Source of the DNA: a virus
Reading direction: 5' to 3' (one strand)
DNA: 64,000 nt
IMG/VR virus record: IMGVR_UViG_3300010883_000019
Coordinates: 1 to 64,000 of that record
This document shows, one piece after another, positions 17,557-26,450 of this stretch (positions are counted from its first letter, which is position 1; every line of letters begins with the position of its first letter). The position numbers were made by a program, and so were the translations under genes. The notes beneath the pieces are model-generated. The model saw only the letters and a program-made list of their open reading frames with translations. It made no database searches and was not told the origin of the DNA.

Positions 17557-19163
17557 TCATGGGTACTAAACAATACGACAGTGCAACTGATATACTTACA
17601 TTCTCCCGTGCAAGTGGGGGTACAGCACTACGCAAGATTAGCTATGGCAACAATTTGGTTACGAATGGCACGTTTGATACTGATTTATCTGGTTGGAACG
17701 CTGAGAGTAGTTGGACTTACAGCAATGGCAAAGCGGCACTTCTGGCTAATAGTGAACCTAACCAAAGCCTTTCATCTACTAAAGCTTATGTAAAGGTAGG
17801 AAAAACATATAGAGTTAGATTTGATGCTTCAACATCTGTTGGTACTCCAGTGAACACAAGCATGAAACTTCGGATTTGGGGTAATGATAACGGAACAGGT
17901 ACATTTATCTACAATGGAAGCTATATAAACACTGGCTCAAACGAGCTTCTTATATCTCCAACAGCAAACGGCTATATGGCCTTTGATAACGTAATCTCTA
18001 ATAGCTTTGACAAGTTTATTGACAACGTATCCATTGAAGAAGTCCTCTTCGATCAAGCTGATGGCACACTTCAACTTTGGAACCATGCAAATAACATCCC
18101 TCGCATTGAGTACGATGCTACTGGTGCAGTCAAAGGTTTACTGATTGAGGAAGCTCGGACTAACATTGCGAGGTATTCTGAGGATTTCACGAATTCGTAC
18201 TGGAAGGCATATAATGCAGTAACAACAACAGGTAATGTAGCAGTTGCACCTGATGGCAATTTAACAGCCGACAGAATTGCCGCTAAGAATGCGTCCGCAA
18301 ACAATGGAGCTTTTACAAATGAAGATGTGCCTACTGGTGGTTGCGTTAGTGTCTTCGCTAAAGCTGACACAGTTGATTGGCTTGGTTTCGGACAAGCTGG
18401 GGATTGCTGGGCGTACTTTGACCTTGCAAATGGCGTTACAGGGAACAAGTCCACTACTATTGGTCACACCAAAATAACCGCTTACCCTAATGGTTGGTAT
18501 CTTTGCCAAGCATGGGGCATAACTACTGGCTGGAATCGTGTGTTGTTCTCTCCAAAGCCAACAGAGGGCAATGGCGACCCTTGGAGTAATGTCACTAATG
18601 CGATTGGAGATAGTGTGTTCTTATGGGGCGCACAATTCGAAGCTGGCGCTTTCCCTTCGTCCTACATCCCAACAGGATTTAGTGTCACCGTTACTAGGGC
18701 GGCAGATGATGCTATCATCCCAAGGTCAAGTTTTGGACATAACAACGAGGCTTCTACTTGGGTAGTTGAGTTTACCCCAACATTTCCATCTGTTGATACT
18801 AATCAGGTGCTACTAACTAGATATGGGGCTGGTTATGATTTCAGCATTTGGTCAACATATTCGGGTACCATGACTGCTCAGTTTATGAATAGTGCCTCTA
18901 GTCCCAATTTCCCTATAACAGCTAACCAAACATCTAAAATTGCGGTTGTGGTTAAAAATGGCGAGTATATATCTGTTTGTGTAGATGGTGGTTCGATTGG
19001 TCAAAACTCGGTTCTTTCTAATACCACCATACATACTGCCACAGTAGCCGGCTATACTGACGTAGACTATCAACTTGCTGGCGATCAACTAGGACACATC
19101 AAGTCAGTCAAATACTACCCACGTAGATTATCAGACACACAGCTACAGGAGCTAACAACATGA
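17553..19163 (+). CDS. Second tail-fibre-like / carbohydrate-binding-type protein
   Basis: 536 aa, overlapping the previous gene by ATGA. An alternative ATG lies 6 bp downstream. It shares motifs with the 15037 protein: LVTNGTFDTDLSGW, EARTNIARYSEDFTNSYW, APDGNLTADR, FLWGAQFEAGAFPSSYI and VTVTRAAD. The C-terminus (~400-536) resembles a concanavalin-like domain with KYYPRRLSDTQLQ near the end. The two genes probably arose by duplication of modules. It may form part of the same fibre. Confidence 0.62.
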   Translation: MIMGTKQYDSATDILTFSRASGGTALRKISYGNNLVTNGTFDTDLSGWNAESSWTYSNGKAALLANSEPNQSLSSTKAYVKVGKTYRVRFDASTSVGTPVNTSMKLRIWGNDNGTGTFIYNGSYINTGSNELLISPTANGYMAFDNVISNSFDKFIDNVSIEEVLFDQADGTLQLWNHANNIPRIEYDATGAVKGLLIEEARTNIARYSEDFTNSYWKAYNAVTTTGNVAVAPDGNLTADRIAAKNASANNGAFTNEDVPTGGCVSVFAKADTVDWLGFGQAGDCWAYFDLANGVTGNKSTTIGHTKITAYPNGWYLCQAWGITTGWNRVLFSPKPTEGNGDPWSNVTNAIGDSVFLWGAQFEAGAFPSSYIPTGFSVTVTRAADDAIIPRSSFGHNNEASTWVVEFTPTFPSVDTNQVLLTRYGAGYDFSIWSTYSGTMTAQFMNSASSPNFPITANQTSKIAVVVKNGEYISVCVDGGSIGQNSVLSNTTIHTATVAGYTDVDYQLAGDQLGHIKSVKYYPRRLSDTQLQELTT

Positions 19164-19552
19164 GCATTGAAGAATTAGAAACAATAAAGATTGACTTTTA
19201 TTTAAAGTTAGCTAACGAAGCCGCAATGACTACAGTATTATCAGACTTCTATACACAAGACACTGAAACTACAGTAAATGAGGATACAGGCGAGGAGACC
19301 ACTACAAACGTAGGCGATCCTTACCTAGTGTCAAACACATCTAACTATGCTATTGATGTTGTGGGAACACTAAGCGAACCTACAGGCAATACACTGACAG
19401 ATGATAATGACATGGAGTATCCTGAGATACAAGCCTTAGATGGTTGGCACGTGAATATCCGTTTAGTGGGTGATGAAGTTAGAGAAGCAGTGGAAGCATT
19501 GGACACGTCACATGGCGTGACACCTTCTGCCCCACAAAGAATTTGGTTATAA
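19160..19552 (+). CDS. Small protein following the fibre-like genes
   Basis: 130 aa, joined to the previous gene by an ATGA overlap. No known domain is recognised. The N-terminal half is acidic and Thr-rich; the C-terminal half has GWHVNIRLVGDEVREAVEALD and ends with WL. A gene of this size directly after a fibre could be a fibre tip, fibre chaperone or attachment protein, but nothing in the sequence decides this. Confidence 0.5.
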   Translation: MSIEELETIKIDFYLKLANEAAMTTVLSDFYTQDTETTVNEDTGEETTTNVGDPYLVSNTSNYAIDVVGTLSEPTGNTLTDDNDMEYPEIQALDGWHVNIRLVGDEVREAVEALDTSHGVTPSAPQRIWL

Positions 19553-19555
19553 ATA
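19548..19555 (+). promoter_or_regulatory. T4-type late promoter TATAAATA (first of three before gp21)
   Basis: Exact TATAAATA overlapping the stop codon of the previous gene, 67 bp before the gp21 start. Confidence 0.6.
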
Positions 19556-19585
19556 AAGTTATATATAACTACAAGTTCTAAAATG

Positions 19586-19602
19586 TATAAATAGTATAAA
19601 TA
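19586..19602 (+). promoter_or_regulatory. Paired late promoters TATAAATA-G-TATAAATA before gp21
   Basis: Two exact TATAAATA copies (19586-19593 and 19595-19602) separated by one base, ending 20 bp before gp21. With the copy at 19548 this makes three late motifs ahead of gp21-gp22-gp23, which includes the major capsid gene. Confidence 0.75.
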
Positions 19603-19622
19603 GAACATTAGGACACAAGAAC

Positions 19623-20285
19623 ATGAAGCTAATTACAGAGTATACTGAGACCGATGTGCAATGCATAGTCGAGGCTAACGATAAAGGCGAGAAATCGTAT
19701 GTTATCGAAGGTATCTTTGCAATGGCTGAATCAAAAAACCGTAATGGGCGTATCTACCCTAAAGCCATAATGGAGAAGGCAGTAGATAAATACGTTACGG
19801 ATCAAGTAATGACTAAGAGAGCAGTTGGTGAGTTAAATCACCCCGAAGGTCCAACTGTTAACTTAGACAAGGTATCCCATCTAATCACCAAGCTCGAATG
19901 GGCTGGTGATAATGTGATGGGTAAGGCGCAAATATTGGATACACCTATGGGTAAGATTGTAAAAGGTCTGCTGGATGGTGGTGTTCAACTAGGTGTGTCA
20001 ACTCGTGGTATGGGTAGTCTCGAACAGAGAAACGGCGTAACAATGGTCAAAGACGATTTCATTCTAAATACAGTTGATATTGTACAAGATCCATCCGCCC
20101 CGCAAGCTTTCGTAAATGGAATAATGGAAGGTGTGGACTGGGTTTGGAATAACGGCGTAATCGAAGCAAGAGAAATTGAAAGAATGGAGACTGAGATTAA
20201 GAAGGCTCCACGTGCTGACCTCTATGAGGCTCAAACACGTGAGTTTAAGAATTTCCTCTCGTTACTCAAAACAAAAAGCATGTAA
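19623..20285 (+). CDS. 21: Prohead maturation protease gp21
   Basis: 220 aa, matching T4 gp21 (212 aa). ESKNRNGRIYPKAIMEKAV, ELNHPEG with the catalytic-type His 73, and GVSTRGMG with the nucleophile-type Ser 126 are diagnostic of this serine protease. It cleaves scaffold, capsid and core proteins after hydrophobic-x-Glu. Several proteins encoded in this window carry such sites. gp22 follows after 11 bp. Confidence 0.93.
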   Translation: MKLITEYTETDVQCIVEANDKGEKSYVIEGIFAMAESKNRNGRIYPKAIMEKAVDKYVTDQVMTKRAVGELNHPEGPTVNLDKVSHLITKLEWAGDNVMGKAQILDTPMGKIVKGLLDGGVQLGVSTRGMGSLEQRNGVTMVKDDFILNTVDIVQDPSAPQAFVNGIMEGVDWVWNNGVIEAREIERMETEIKKAPRADLYEAQTREFKNFLSLLKTKSM

Positions 20286-20296
20286 AGGAGTACAGC

Positions 20297-21310
20297 ATGT
20301 CTGAAGAAACTCAGATCATCGATGCAGAACTCCATGACGAGAACGTTGTGGAAGAAGCTCATGATCCAAAAAACGCTGAAGCGAACTCTGTCGACTCTGT
20401 CGATAAAGCCGCAAAAGCAACAACACAGGCGGCGGCACCAAAGACCAAAGCTGGAATGATTAATGCAATGTACGGTAAGATTTCGAAGATGAAGAAAACA
20501 GATCTTCAAGCGTCTTACAGTAAAATGATGGGCGAAGAAGTAGACGCTGAAGGAACCGCAGTAGCAGAAGCTAGTGCAGTAGAATTCAACTATACTAACG
20601 AGCTTGATGCATTAGTTGAGTCTGAAGCAACTCTTTCCGAAGAGTTCAAGACTAAAACCAGCATTATCTTTGAATCTGCTATTAAAGCCAAGCTTACAGA
20701 GGAAATTGATCGTCTGGAAGAAACTTATGCAACTGAATTAGCTGAAGAACTTTCTACACAGAAAGCTGAATTGGCTGAACAAGTTGATAGCTACCTAAAC
20801 TATGTAGTTGAGTCATGGGTTGAGGACAACAAAGTTGCCATTCAATCAGGACTTCGCACAGAAATCGCAGAAGGATTCATGGAGAAGTTGAAAGACGTAT
20901 TCACCGAATCTTACATTGCAGTACCAGATGAGAAACTCGACCTAGTTGACGATCTATCTGAGCAAGTTAAAGAACTGGAAACAGCAATTAACGAGCGCAC
21001 TGAAGAAGCAATGTCATTGTCTGTAGAGCTAGACACATTTAGACGTGAAGCAGTTATTGCTGAAGCATCTAAAGGTTTGGCAGATACCCAAGTTGAAAAA
21101 CTAACCAAATTAGTTGAAGGTTTTGAATTCCATGATGCTGAATCGTTTGCAGAAAAAGTTGCAATCGTGAAGGAAGCAAATTTCAAACCAGAAGCAATTG
21201 AATCCACTATCGCAGAAGAAACTGTAGACGATGCATCTGATGCAATCTCCGAAGCAACTTCAGACGTGATGCAAACCTACCTTTCTGCAATCAGAAAATC
21301 TCAAAAGTAA
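20297..21310 (+). CDS. 22: Prohead scaffold protein gp22
   Basis: 337 aa, strongly acidic and almost wholly alpha-helical (ELAEELSTQKAELAEQVDSYLNYVVESWVEDN, EQVKELETAINERTEEAMSLS). It lies between gp21 and gp23 like the T4 scaffold core protein gp22 (269 aa). It contains several hydrophobic-x-Glu sites for gp21, for example ISE|A near the C-terminus. It is expected to form the prohead core and be degraded during maturation. Confidence 0.9.
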   Translation: MSEETQIIDAELHDENVVEEAHDPKNAEANSVDSVDKAAKATTQAAAPKTKAGMINAMYGKISKMKKTDLQASYSKMMGEEVDAEGTAVAEASAVEFNYTNELDALVESEATLSEEFKTKTSIIFESAIKAKLTEEIDRLEETYATELAEELSTQKAELAEQVDSYLNYVVESWVEDNKVAIQSGLRTEIAEGFMEKLKDVFTESYIAVPDEKLDLVDDLSEQVKELETAINERTEEAMSLSVELDTFRREAVIAEASKGLADTQVEKLTKLVEGFEFHDAESFAEKVAIVKEANFKPEAIESTIAEETVDDASDAISEATSDVMQTYLSAIRKSQK

Positions 21311-21325
21311 AAGGGAATTATTCCA

Positions 21326-22642
21326 ATGAATACATACGACAACCTAGTCGAAAAATGGTCACCAGTTCTTAACGAAGAAACTGCTGGTTCCATTACAGAC
21401 TCACACAAACGCTCGGTAACTGCCGCTCTTTTGGAAAACACTGAAAAGGCTCTTCTTGAAGAGCGTCAGTTGACTGAAGCCGCACCGACTAACGCAACAG
21501 GCTCAAACGTAGCAAACTGGGATCCAATCTTGATCTCACTAGTTCGTCGTGCCGCTCCAAACATGTTGGCATATGACCTTGCTGGTGTTCAGCCAATGTC
21601 AGGTCCAACAGGCTTGATCTTCGCAATGAAGTCAAAGTACACATCACAAGGTGGTACAGAAGCTTTGTTCAACGAAGCAGATACACGCTTCTCAGGTACA
21701 CAGAACTCTGCCGCACAACCAGCAAGCCCATCAGGTCTTGACGTTGCAAACGCAAACGATGTGAAAACAATTGACTCAGACCGTTTGACTGCACTTGCAG
21801 GTGGCGGAATGGATACAGACTCTGCTGAAGCACTTGGCGATGCCGCTGGTAACGCTTTTGCTGAAATGGGCTTCTCAATCGAAAAAGCAACAGTGACTGC
21901 AAAATCACGTGCTTTGAAAGCTGAGTACTCACTAGAACTAGCACAAGACTTGAAAGCAATCCATGGTTTGGATGCTGAAACAGAATTGGCAAACATCTTG
22001 TCAACTGAAATCTTGAGCGAAATGAACCGTGAAGTAATCCGTACAATCAACTCACAAGCTAAATCAGGTGCACAACAGTCTAACGTTGCAGTACGTGGTA
22101 TCTTCAACATGAGCACAGATGCTGATGGTCGTTGGTCTGCTGAGAAGTTTAAAGGTTTGATGGTACAAATCGAACGTGAAGCAAACGCAATTGCTAAAGA
22201 AACACGTAGAGGAAAAGGTAACGTAGTTATGTGTTCTTCTGATGTTGCTTCTGCACTAGCGGCGGCTGGCATGTTGGATTACGCTCCAGCTATTGCGGCT
22301 AACTTGAACGTAGATGACACAGGTAACTTGTTTGCTGGTGTTCTTAACGGACGTACAAAAGTGTACATCGATCCATATGCAACAGTAGACTACGTAACTG
22401 TAGGCTATAAAGGCACAAACCCATACGATGCTGGTGTATTCTATTGCCCATACGTACCGCTTACAATGATGCGGGCTGTTGGTGAAGATAACTTCCAACC
22501 AAAAATCGGTTTCAAAACACGCTACGGCATGGTTTCTAACCCATTCGTTGGTGCGGCTTCTGGACGTGATGGCTTGGCAACTGCTAAGACTAACCAATAC
22601 TACAGAATCTTCCGTGTAGACAACATCATGGTTTCTGCATAA
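21326..22642 (+). CDS. 23: Major capsid protein gp23
   Basis: 438 aa (T4 gp23: 521 aa). NWDPILISLVRRAAPNMLAYDLAGVQPMSGPTGLIFAMKSKY is the classic gp23 block, and the C-terminus YYRIFRVDNI is conserved. QLTE|AAP at residues 48-54 is a likely gp21 cleavage site (after Glu 51), which would remove the N-terminal delta domain. Codon choice is more uniform than in neighbouring genes, as expected for the most abundant protein. Oppositely directed terminators follow. Confidence 0.95.
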   Translation: MNTYDNLVEKWSPVLNEETAGSITDSHKRSVTAALLENTEKALLEERQLTEAAPTNATGSNVANWDPILISLVRRAAPNMLAYDLAGVQPMSGPTGLIFAMKSKYTSQGGTEALFNEADTRFSGTQNSAAQPASPSGLDVANANDVKTIDSDRLTALAGGGMDTDSAEALGDAAGNAFAEMGFSIEKATVTAKSRALKAEYSLELAQDLKAIHGLDAETELANILSTEILSEMNREVIRTINSQAKSGAQQSNVAVRGIFNMSTDADGRWSAEKFKGLMVQIEREANAIAKETRRGKGNVVMCSSDVASALAAAGMLDYAPAIAANLNVDDTGNLFAGVLNGRTKVYIDPYATVDYVTVGYKGTNPYDAGVFYCPYVPLTMMRAVGEDNFQPKIGFKTRYGMVSNPFVGAASGRDGLATAKTNQYYRIFRVDNIMVSA

Positions 22643-22649
22643 ACATAAC

Positions 22650-22676
22650 AAAAAGGGTGGGGATCAAACCCCACCC
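22650..22676 (-). terminator. Terminator for the minus-strand gene
   Basis: An eight-base stem (22655-22662 with 22669-22676, loop of 6) is followed on the minus strand by five T (AAAAA at 22650-22654 on +). It would end RNA from the gene at 22737-22934. Confidence 0.65.
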
Positions 22677-22687
22677 ACATCATTACT

Positions 22688-22731
22688 GGCTATCGCTTCT
22701 AGGTATCAACTAAGGCGATAGCCTTTTTTTT
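22688..22731 (+). terminator. Rho-independent terminator after gp23
   Basis: A nine-base stem (22688-22696 with 22715-22723, 18-base loop) is followed by eight T. It ends the capsid transcript. Confidence 0.85.
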
Positions 22732-22736
22732 GCAAT

Positions 22737-22934
22737 TTACTTATAGATTTCAACTTCGACAGCAAACCCGACTTGACGTTTTGGGTCTCCAACTTGGTGA
22801 CCGCTATCATGATCGAAAGGTCCTGTTACATATGTGTCACGATCAGGGCGTCCAGTATTTGGCATATTAAACCCTTCCATATACTTTTGCGCTTCTTCTT
22901 TTGACTCAAAGAAATAACTGTTTTTCTTGTGCAT
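22737..22934 (-). CDS. Small protein of unknown function, convergent with gp23
   Basis: 65 aa from the ATG at 22934. The longer frame starting at 22997 is rejected because that ATG lies upstream of the predicted RNA start of the promoter at 22965-22993, and because AAAGAG sits 6 nt before the ATG at 22934. The sequence (FFESKEEAQKYMEGFNMPNTGRPDR...DPKRQVGFAVEVEIYK) suggests a small alpha-beta protein. No family recognised. It has its own promoter and terminator, which makes it a separate minus-strand unit. Confidence 0.65.
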   Translation of the reverse strand: MHKKNSYFFESKEEAQKYMEGFNMPNTGRPDRDTYVTGPFDHDSGHQVGDPKRQVGFAVEVEIYK

Positions 22935-22964
22935 GTCGATCTCTTTCTCTGTTGCTATACCATC

Positions 22965-22993
22965 TTTATATATGATTCGAAATGCACAGTCAA
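22965..22993 (-). promoter_or_regulatory. Sigma70-like promoter of the small minus-strand gene
   Basis: On the reverse strand, TTGACT (22988-22993), a 17-bp spacer, then TATAAA (22965-22970). The Shine-Dalgarno and ATG of the 22934 start lie downstream. Confidence 0.65.
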
Positions 22994-23007
22994 GCATTAT
23001 TTTTGAG

Positions 23008-23015
23008 TATAAATA
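23008..23015 (+). promoter_or_regulatory. T4-type late promoter TATAAATA before the IscA-like gene
   Basis: Exact TATAAATA; the expected RNA start near 23021 leaves AGGAGA and the ATG at 23037 in the leader. Confidence 0.72.
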
Positions 23016-23036
23016 GACATGAAGAGGAGAACCTAT

Positions 23037-23396
23037 ATGACTATATGCACAGTCACCCCCAAAGCAGATGCACAGATTAGTAGGCTTTGTATTGAGAACG
23101 ATTGTTATGCGATTAGCCTAAACCTTAAAGGTGGTGGTTGCGCAGGATTTGAGTATGATTGGGGTACAATGCAATCGGATGAAGTAAACCCTCAAGATGA
23201 AGTCATTGAATGTGAGTCTGGTAACTTCGTAATTAGCACAGCTAGTGTTATGTTTCTAATTGGCACTGAAGTTGACTATGTGCAAAGTCTCACAGGAAGC
23301 AACTTTGAAGTCAATAACCCCAACGCTAAGAGTAGTTGTGGATGTGGAGTTAGCGTAAACTTCGACATCGATGCTCTAGCTGTCCCACAATTCTAA
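23037..23396 (+). CDS. A-type Fe-S carrier, IscA/HesB-like
   Basis: 119 aa from ATG 23037, which has AGGAGA 6 nt upstream; the ATG at 23019 has no such site. GGGCAGFEYDW gives Cys 35 and SSCGCGVSVNF gives Cys 101 and Cys 103, the three ligands of A-type Fe-S cluster carriers. Such proteins accept or deliver clusters. The radical SAM proteins encoded in this phage are possible clients, but a late promoter and a location next to structural genes also allow a virion role (T4-like phages often carry such a gene here). Confidence 0.85.
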   Translation: MTICTVTPKADAQISRLCIENDCYAISLNLKGGGCAGFEYDWGTMQSDEVNPQDEVIECESGNFVISTASVMFLIGTEVDYVQSLTGSNFEVNNPNAKSSCGCGVSVNFDIDALAVPQF

Positions 23397-23405
23397 GGAA
23401 AGACC

Positions 23406-23894
23406 ATGGCAACTTTAACCAAGAACGAGAACTTCTTACAACCAACTGGATACAAGATATCAATCAATAGGAAAAACTATCCTAACCTTGAGTTCTTTGT
23501 TCAATCGGTAGTACACCCATCAGTATCTGTAGCACAGACTGAGGTACAGTATAGTCGTGTCGCAATTCATACTGCTGGTGATAAGATCCTGTATGACGAA
23601 TTGACTATGGAGATCCTATTAGATGAGGACATGAGTGGTTATAAAGAAATGTACACATGGTTAGAACGCTTGGTTGAGACTAAAGATGTTCGTGCGAGTG
23701 ATGCAGGAGTTTCTTCAGTAGCCGACATTACACTGTCCATACTGTCTAGCCACAACAACACAACGAACAAATTCATCTACAGAGACTGCGTCCCAACTTT
23801 GCTTGGGAGTGTAAACTTAACTGCTAATGCGGCGGATGTGCAATACATCACTGCGCCGATATCGTTCAGTTTTACCTACTTTGATATCGTATAG
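23406..23894 (+). CDS. Tail-tube-fold protein after capsid genes (gp3 position)
   Basis: 162 aa. FLQPTGYKISINRKNYPNLEFFVQSVVHPSVSVAQTEVQYSRVAIHTAGDKILYDELTMEILLDED resembles the tube-protein layout of gp19: loop, AGD, then a beta-strand pair and an EMYTWL helix. In marine T4-like phages the gene between gp23 and uvsY is usually labelled gp3 (tail completion). The sequence itself looks more like a gp19 relative, possibly a tube initiator or terminator. The exact T4 equivalent is unsure. Confidence 0.6.
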   Translation: MATLTKNENFLQPTGYKISINRKNYPNLEFFVQSVVHPSVSVAQTEVQYSRVAIHTAGDKILYDELTMEILLDEDMSGYKEMYTWLERLVETKDVRASDAGVSSVADITLSILSSHNNTTNKFIYRDCVPTLLGSVNLTANAADVQYITAPISFSFTYFDIV

Positions 23895-23927
23895 ATAAGG
23901 TATATAAAATGATTATGGAGTTTGATA

Positions 23928-24371
23928 ATGAACCTAGAAACTGTTCTGGAAATGTGGAAAACCGATAGTGTTATTGAGCAATTCAACCTAGATGAGACTA
24001 GTAGAAATTCACCAACACTACACGCAAAGTATCTAGAACTTCTATCAATTGCCAAGTTGCAGTTGAAGAAGGCAGAACTTTCACAAAAATCACTGTTAAA
24101 GAAAAAGTGGCTCTACTATAATGGTAAGCTAACTCAAGACCAAATTGAAGATTTGGGTTGGGAATACGATCCGTTCAATGGTCTTAAAGTTCTTAAGGGG
24201 GAGATGGACTACTACTATGATGCTGACACTGATATCCAAAAGACTGTGGAACTAATCACACTGCGACAGACTAACGTAGAAGCACTTAAGGAAATCGTTA
24301 CTAATATCAATTGGAGACATCAAACAATTGGTAACATGATTAAATGGAGGCAGTTCGAAGCTGGTGGATAA
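23928..24371 (+). CDS. uvsY: Recombination mediator UvsY
   Basis: 147 aa. The ATG at 23928 has GGAG 7 nt upstream; an in-frame TTG two codons earlier is less likely. The protein is helical, with the KKKWLYYNGK segment and the ending IKWRQFEAGG that matches T4 UvsY (...MRAFEAGK; 137 aa). UvsY loads UvsX recombinase onto gp32-coated single strands. It overlaps uvsW by 8 nt and uvsX is encoded at 43999. Confidence 0.88.
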   Translation: MNLETVLEMWKTDSVIEQFNLDETSRNSPTLHAKYLELLSIAKLQLKKAELSQKSLLKKKWLYYNGKLTQDQIEDLGWEYDPFNGLKVLKGEMDYYYDADTDIQKTVELITLRQTNVEALKEIVTNINWRHQTIGNMIKWRQFEAGG

Positions 24372-25878
24372 ATTAGTAATAACCCAAAAGAATCAATCTG
24401 TATGTCTTGTACACACAATACCCGGAATAGCAAATGAATTAGTTGACTTCTTCTCATTCTATGTGCCAGGATACAAGTTCGTACCATCGTATAGGAATAA
24501 GATGTGGGATGGAAAGATCCGACTCTTTAATTCTCAGTCATGCGAGTTGCCCATTGGCCTGTTCTCATACGTAGAAGAGTTCGCCAAAGCACGTGGCTAT
24601 GTGATTGAAATTGAGCACGATTCGTACTATGGTAGACCTGACTCGGTTAATGATATCGACTTTGATGATCTAATCAACTTCGTAAAAGGACTAAAGTTAA
24701 CAAGTCGGGGTAATAAGATTGCTCCTAGAGAATACCAATTAGAGGCAATGGTAGAGGCTGTTCATCGTAAAAGAGCCATTCTACTATCACCAACAGGATC
24801 TGGTAAGTCATTGATCATCTATATGCTGATGCGGTGGATGCTACAGAACTCCACTAAGAAGGTGTTGGTTGTTGTTCCCACAACATCCTTGGTGCAACAG
24901 ATGTATGCAGATTTCGAAGACTACTCAACCTATGACGAGAGCTTTGATGTAGAGAAGGAAGTGCACAGGATCTATTCTGGTAAACCTAAGATGAACATGA
25001 GCCAACGTGTATTCGTATCGACATGGCAGTCTATCTACAAATTACCTGGAGTATGGTTTGAACAGTTTGGCACCATCTTTGGAGATGAGGTACACAACTT
25101 TAAATCCAAGTCGCTTACTGGCATCATGAATAAGAGTAGAGAAGCTGAGTATAGATTTGGTACAACAGGTACACTTGATGGAACTAAAACACACAAGTTG
25201 GTGTTAGAAGGACTATTTGGACGTATATATAATGTTACAACCACAAAGAAGCTTCAAGACGATAATACACTAGCACCGTTAGATATTAAGGTTCTATTAC
25301 TTAAATATCCAGAAGATGTTAGAAAGGCTTGGGGTAAGAAAGACTACCATGCGGAACTAGACTTTATCGTAAAAAATGAAGCAAGAAACCGCTTAATCAC
25401 TAACCTAGCTTTAGATCAGAGTGGGAACACGTTAGTTCTCTTTCAATATGTTGAAAAGCATGGTAAAGTACTATATGAGTTAATTAAGAACAAAGCACAC
25501 AGTAAGCGTAAGATCTTCTTTGTGTCTGGTGAGGTAGATACTAATGATAGGGAAGCAATCAGGCAAATCGTTGAAACACAAAAGAATGCAATCATTGTAG
25601 CAAGTTTAGGTACGTTCTCTACAGGGATCAATATTCGTAACCTACATAACATTGTGTTTGCATCACCGTCTAAGTCACAGGTTAAAGTCCTACAGTCTAT
25701 CGGACGTGGACTGCGTAACTCAGATGATGGATCGACTACACAGTTATATGATATTGCAGATGATTTACACTGGAAGAGCCGAAAGAATTACACCCTTTTA
25801 CATTCGGCAGAACGTGTTAAGATATACGCAAGGGAATCATTTAAGCACAAAATATATGAAGTGGAACTAAAACAATGA
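24364..25878 (+). CDS. uvsW: UvsW DNA/RNA helicase
   Basis: 504 aa from a GTG start that overlaps uvsY. Superfamily 2 motifs are present: LLSPTGSGKS (I), VVVPTTSLVQQM (Ia), GDEVH (II, DEVH box), TGTLDGT (III) and QSIGRGLRN (VI). The N-terminal domain (YVPGYKFVPSYRNKMWDGKIRLFN) is specific to UvsW. It unwinds R-loops and branched DNA and drives the switch from origin to recombination-dependent replication. Length equals T4 UvsW. Confidence 0.94.
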   Translation: MDKLVITQKNQSVCLVHTIPGIANELVDFFSFYVPGYKFVPSYRNKMWDGKIRLFNSQSCELPIGLFSYVEEFAKARGYVIEIEHDSYYGRPDSVNDIDFDDLINFVKGLKLTSRGNKIAPREYQLEAMVEAVHRKRAILLSPTGSGKSLIIYMLMRWMLQNSTKKVLVVVPTTSLVQQMYADFEDYSTYDESFDVEKEVHRIYSGKPKMNMSQRVFVSTWQSIYKLPGVWFEQFGTIFGDEVHNFKSKSLTGIMNKSREAEYRFGTTGTLDGTKTHKLVLEGLFGRIYNVTTTKKLQDDNTLAPLDIKVLLLKYPEDVRKAWGKKDYHAELDFIVKNEARNRLITNLALDQSGNTLVLFQYVEKHGKVLYELIKNKAHSKRKIFFVSGEVDTNDREAIRQIVETQKNAIIVASLGTFSTGINIRNLHNIVFASPSKSQVKVLQSIGRGLRNSDDGSTTQLYDIADDLHWKSRKNYTLLHSAERVKIYARESFKHKIYEVELKQ

Positions 25879-26279
25879 GTGATATAAGACAGTTTAAGCT
25901 AGTAGATGGGTCTGAGATTGTCTGTGACGTAATAGATTGGAACAGTGATGAATCTGATGAGGTTGTCATTAAGAATGCCCTAGTCATACACTATGTGATG
26001 AAGGATGAGCATCGTATGTGCTCTATGCGTCCGTGGATGCTACAACAAGTACAACATGATATGATTATGGTTTTGAATGCTGGACACATCACTCTTGATG
26101 CACAGCCCGCACCAGAGACTATAGATAACTACACAGAAACAGTTAAGTTTCTTCAAATAGATATGAATCTAGAAGAGGCTGTTGAGGAATCTATAGAGGA
26201 AAGCCTGTCTGTAGTGACAGAAGAAGAGAAAGATAACATCATTTCCTTTTTAAGGAATCGCAAAGATAAGATGCATTAA
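25875..26279 (+). CDS. Sm/Lsm-like small phage protein
   Basis: 134 aa, joined to uvsW by an ATGA overlap. QFKLVDGSEIVCDVIDW...VVIKNALVIHYV has the strand-turn pattern of an Sm/Lsm-like barrel; the C-terminal ~50 residues are acidic and helical (EEAVEESIEESLSVVTEEEK). This would suggest RNA binding or a small adaptor, but the resemblance is weak and no homologue of known function is recalled. Confidence 0.55.
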   Translation: MSDIRQFKLVDGSEIVCDVIDWNSDESDEVVIKNALVIHYVMKDEHRMCSMRPWMLQQVQHDMIMVLNAGHITLDAQPAPETIDNYTETVKFLQIDMNLEEAVEESIEESLSVVTEEEKDNIISFLRNRKDKMH

Positions 26280-26350
26280 TACTCTCTCCCCTGTTTCCCA
26301 AAGTGTTACTTTATTATACTATAGAATAGCGATTCTGTCAACCCCTAAAA

Positions 26351-26432
26351 TACAACATGCAGGCATTAGTTATACTTTGTAGGCATCAAAGTACAACATG
26401 CAGGCATTAGTTATACTTTGTAGGCATCAAAG
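26351..26432 (+). repeat. Two perfect 41-bp tandem repeats upstream of gp55
   Basis: Copies at 26351-26391 and 26392-26432 are identical. Each contains ATGC-AG-GCAT and CTTTG-N7-CAAAG inverted repeats and a TATACT box. They fill most of the 224-bp gap between the Lsm-like gene and gp55, upstream of the gp55 promoter. Confidence 0.9.
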
Positions 26433-26450
26433 TACAACTCTATTTTATGC

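Noticed and set aside
21589-22272. 227-codon open frame antisense to gp23
   Set aside because: It is the complement of a strongly codon-biased capsid gene, has no ribosome site and its protein is low-complexity; a shadow.
26321-26346. AGAAT-AGCG-ATTCT inverted repeat as a terminator after the Lsm-like gene
   Set aside because: Only five base pairs and no T-tract.
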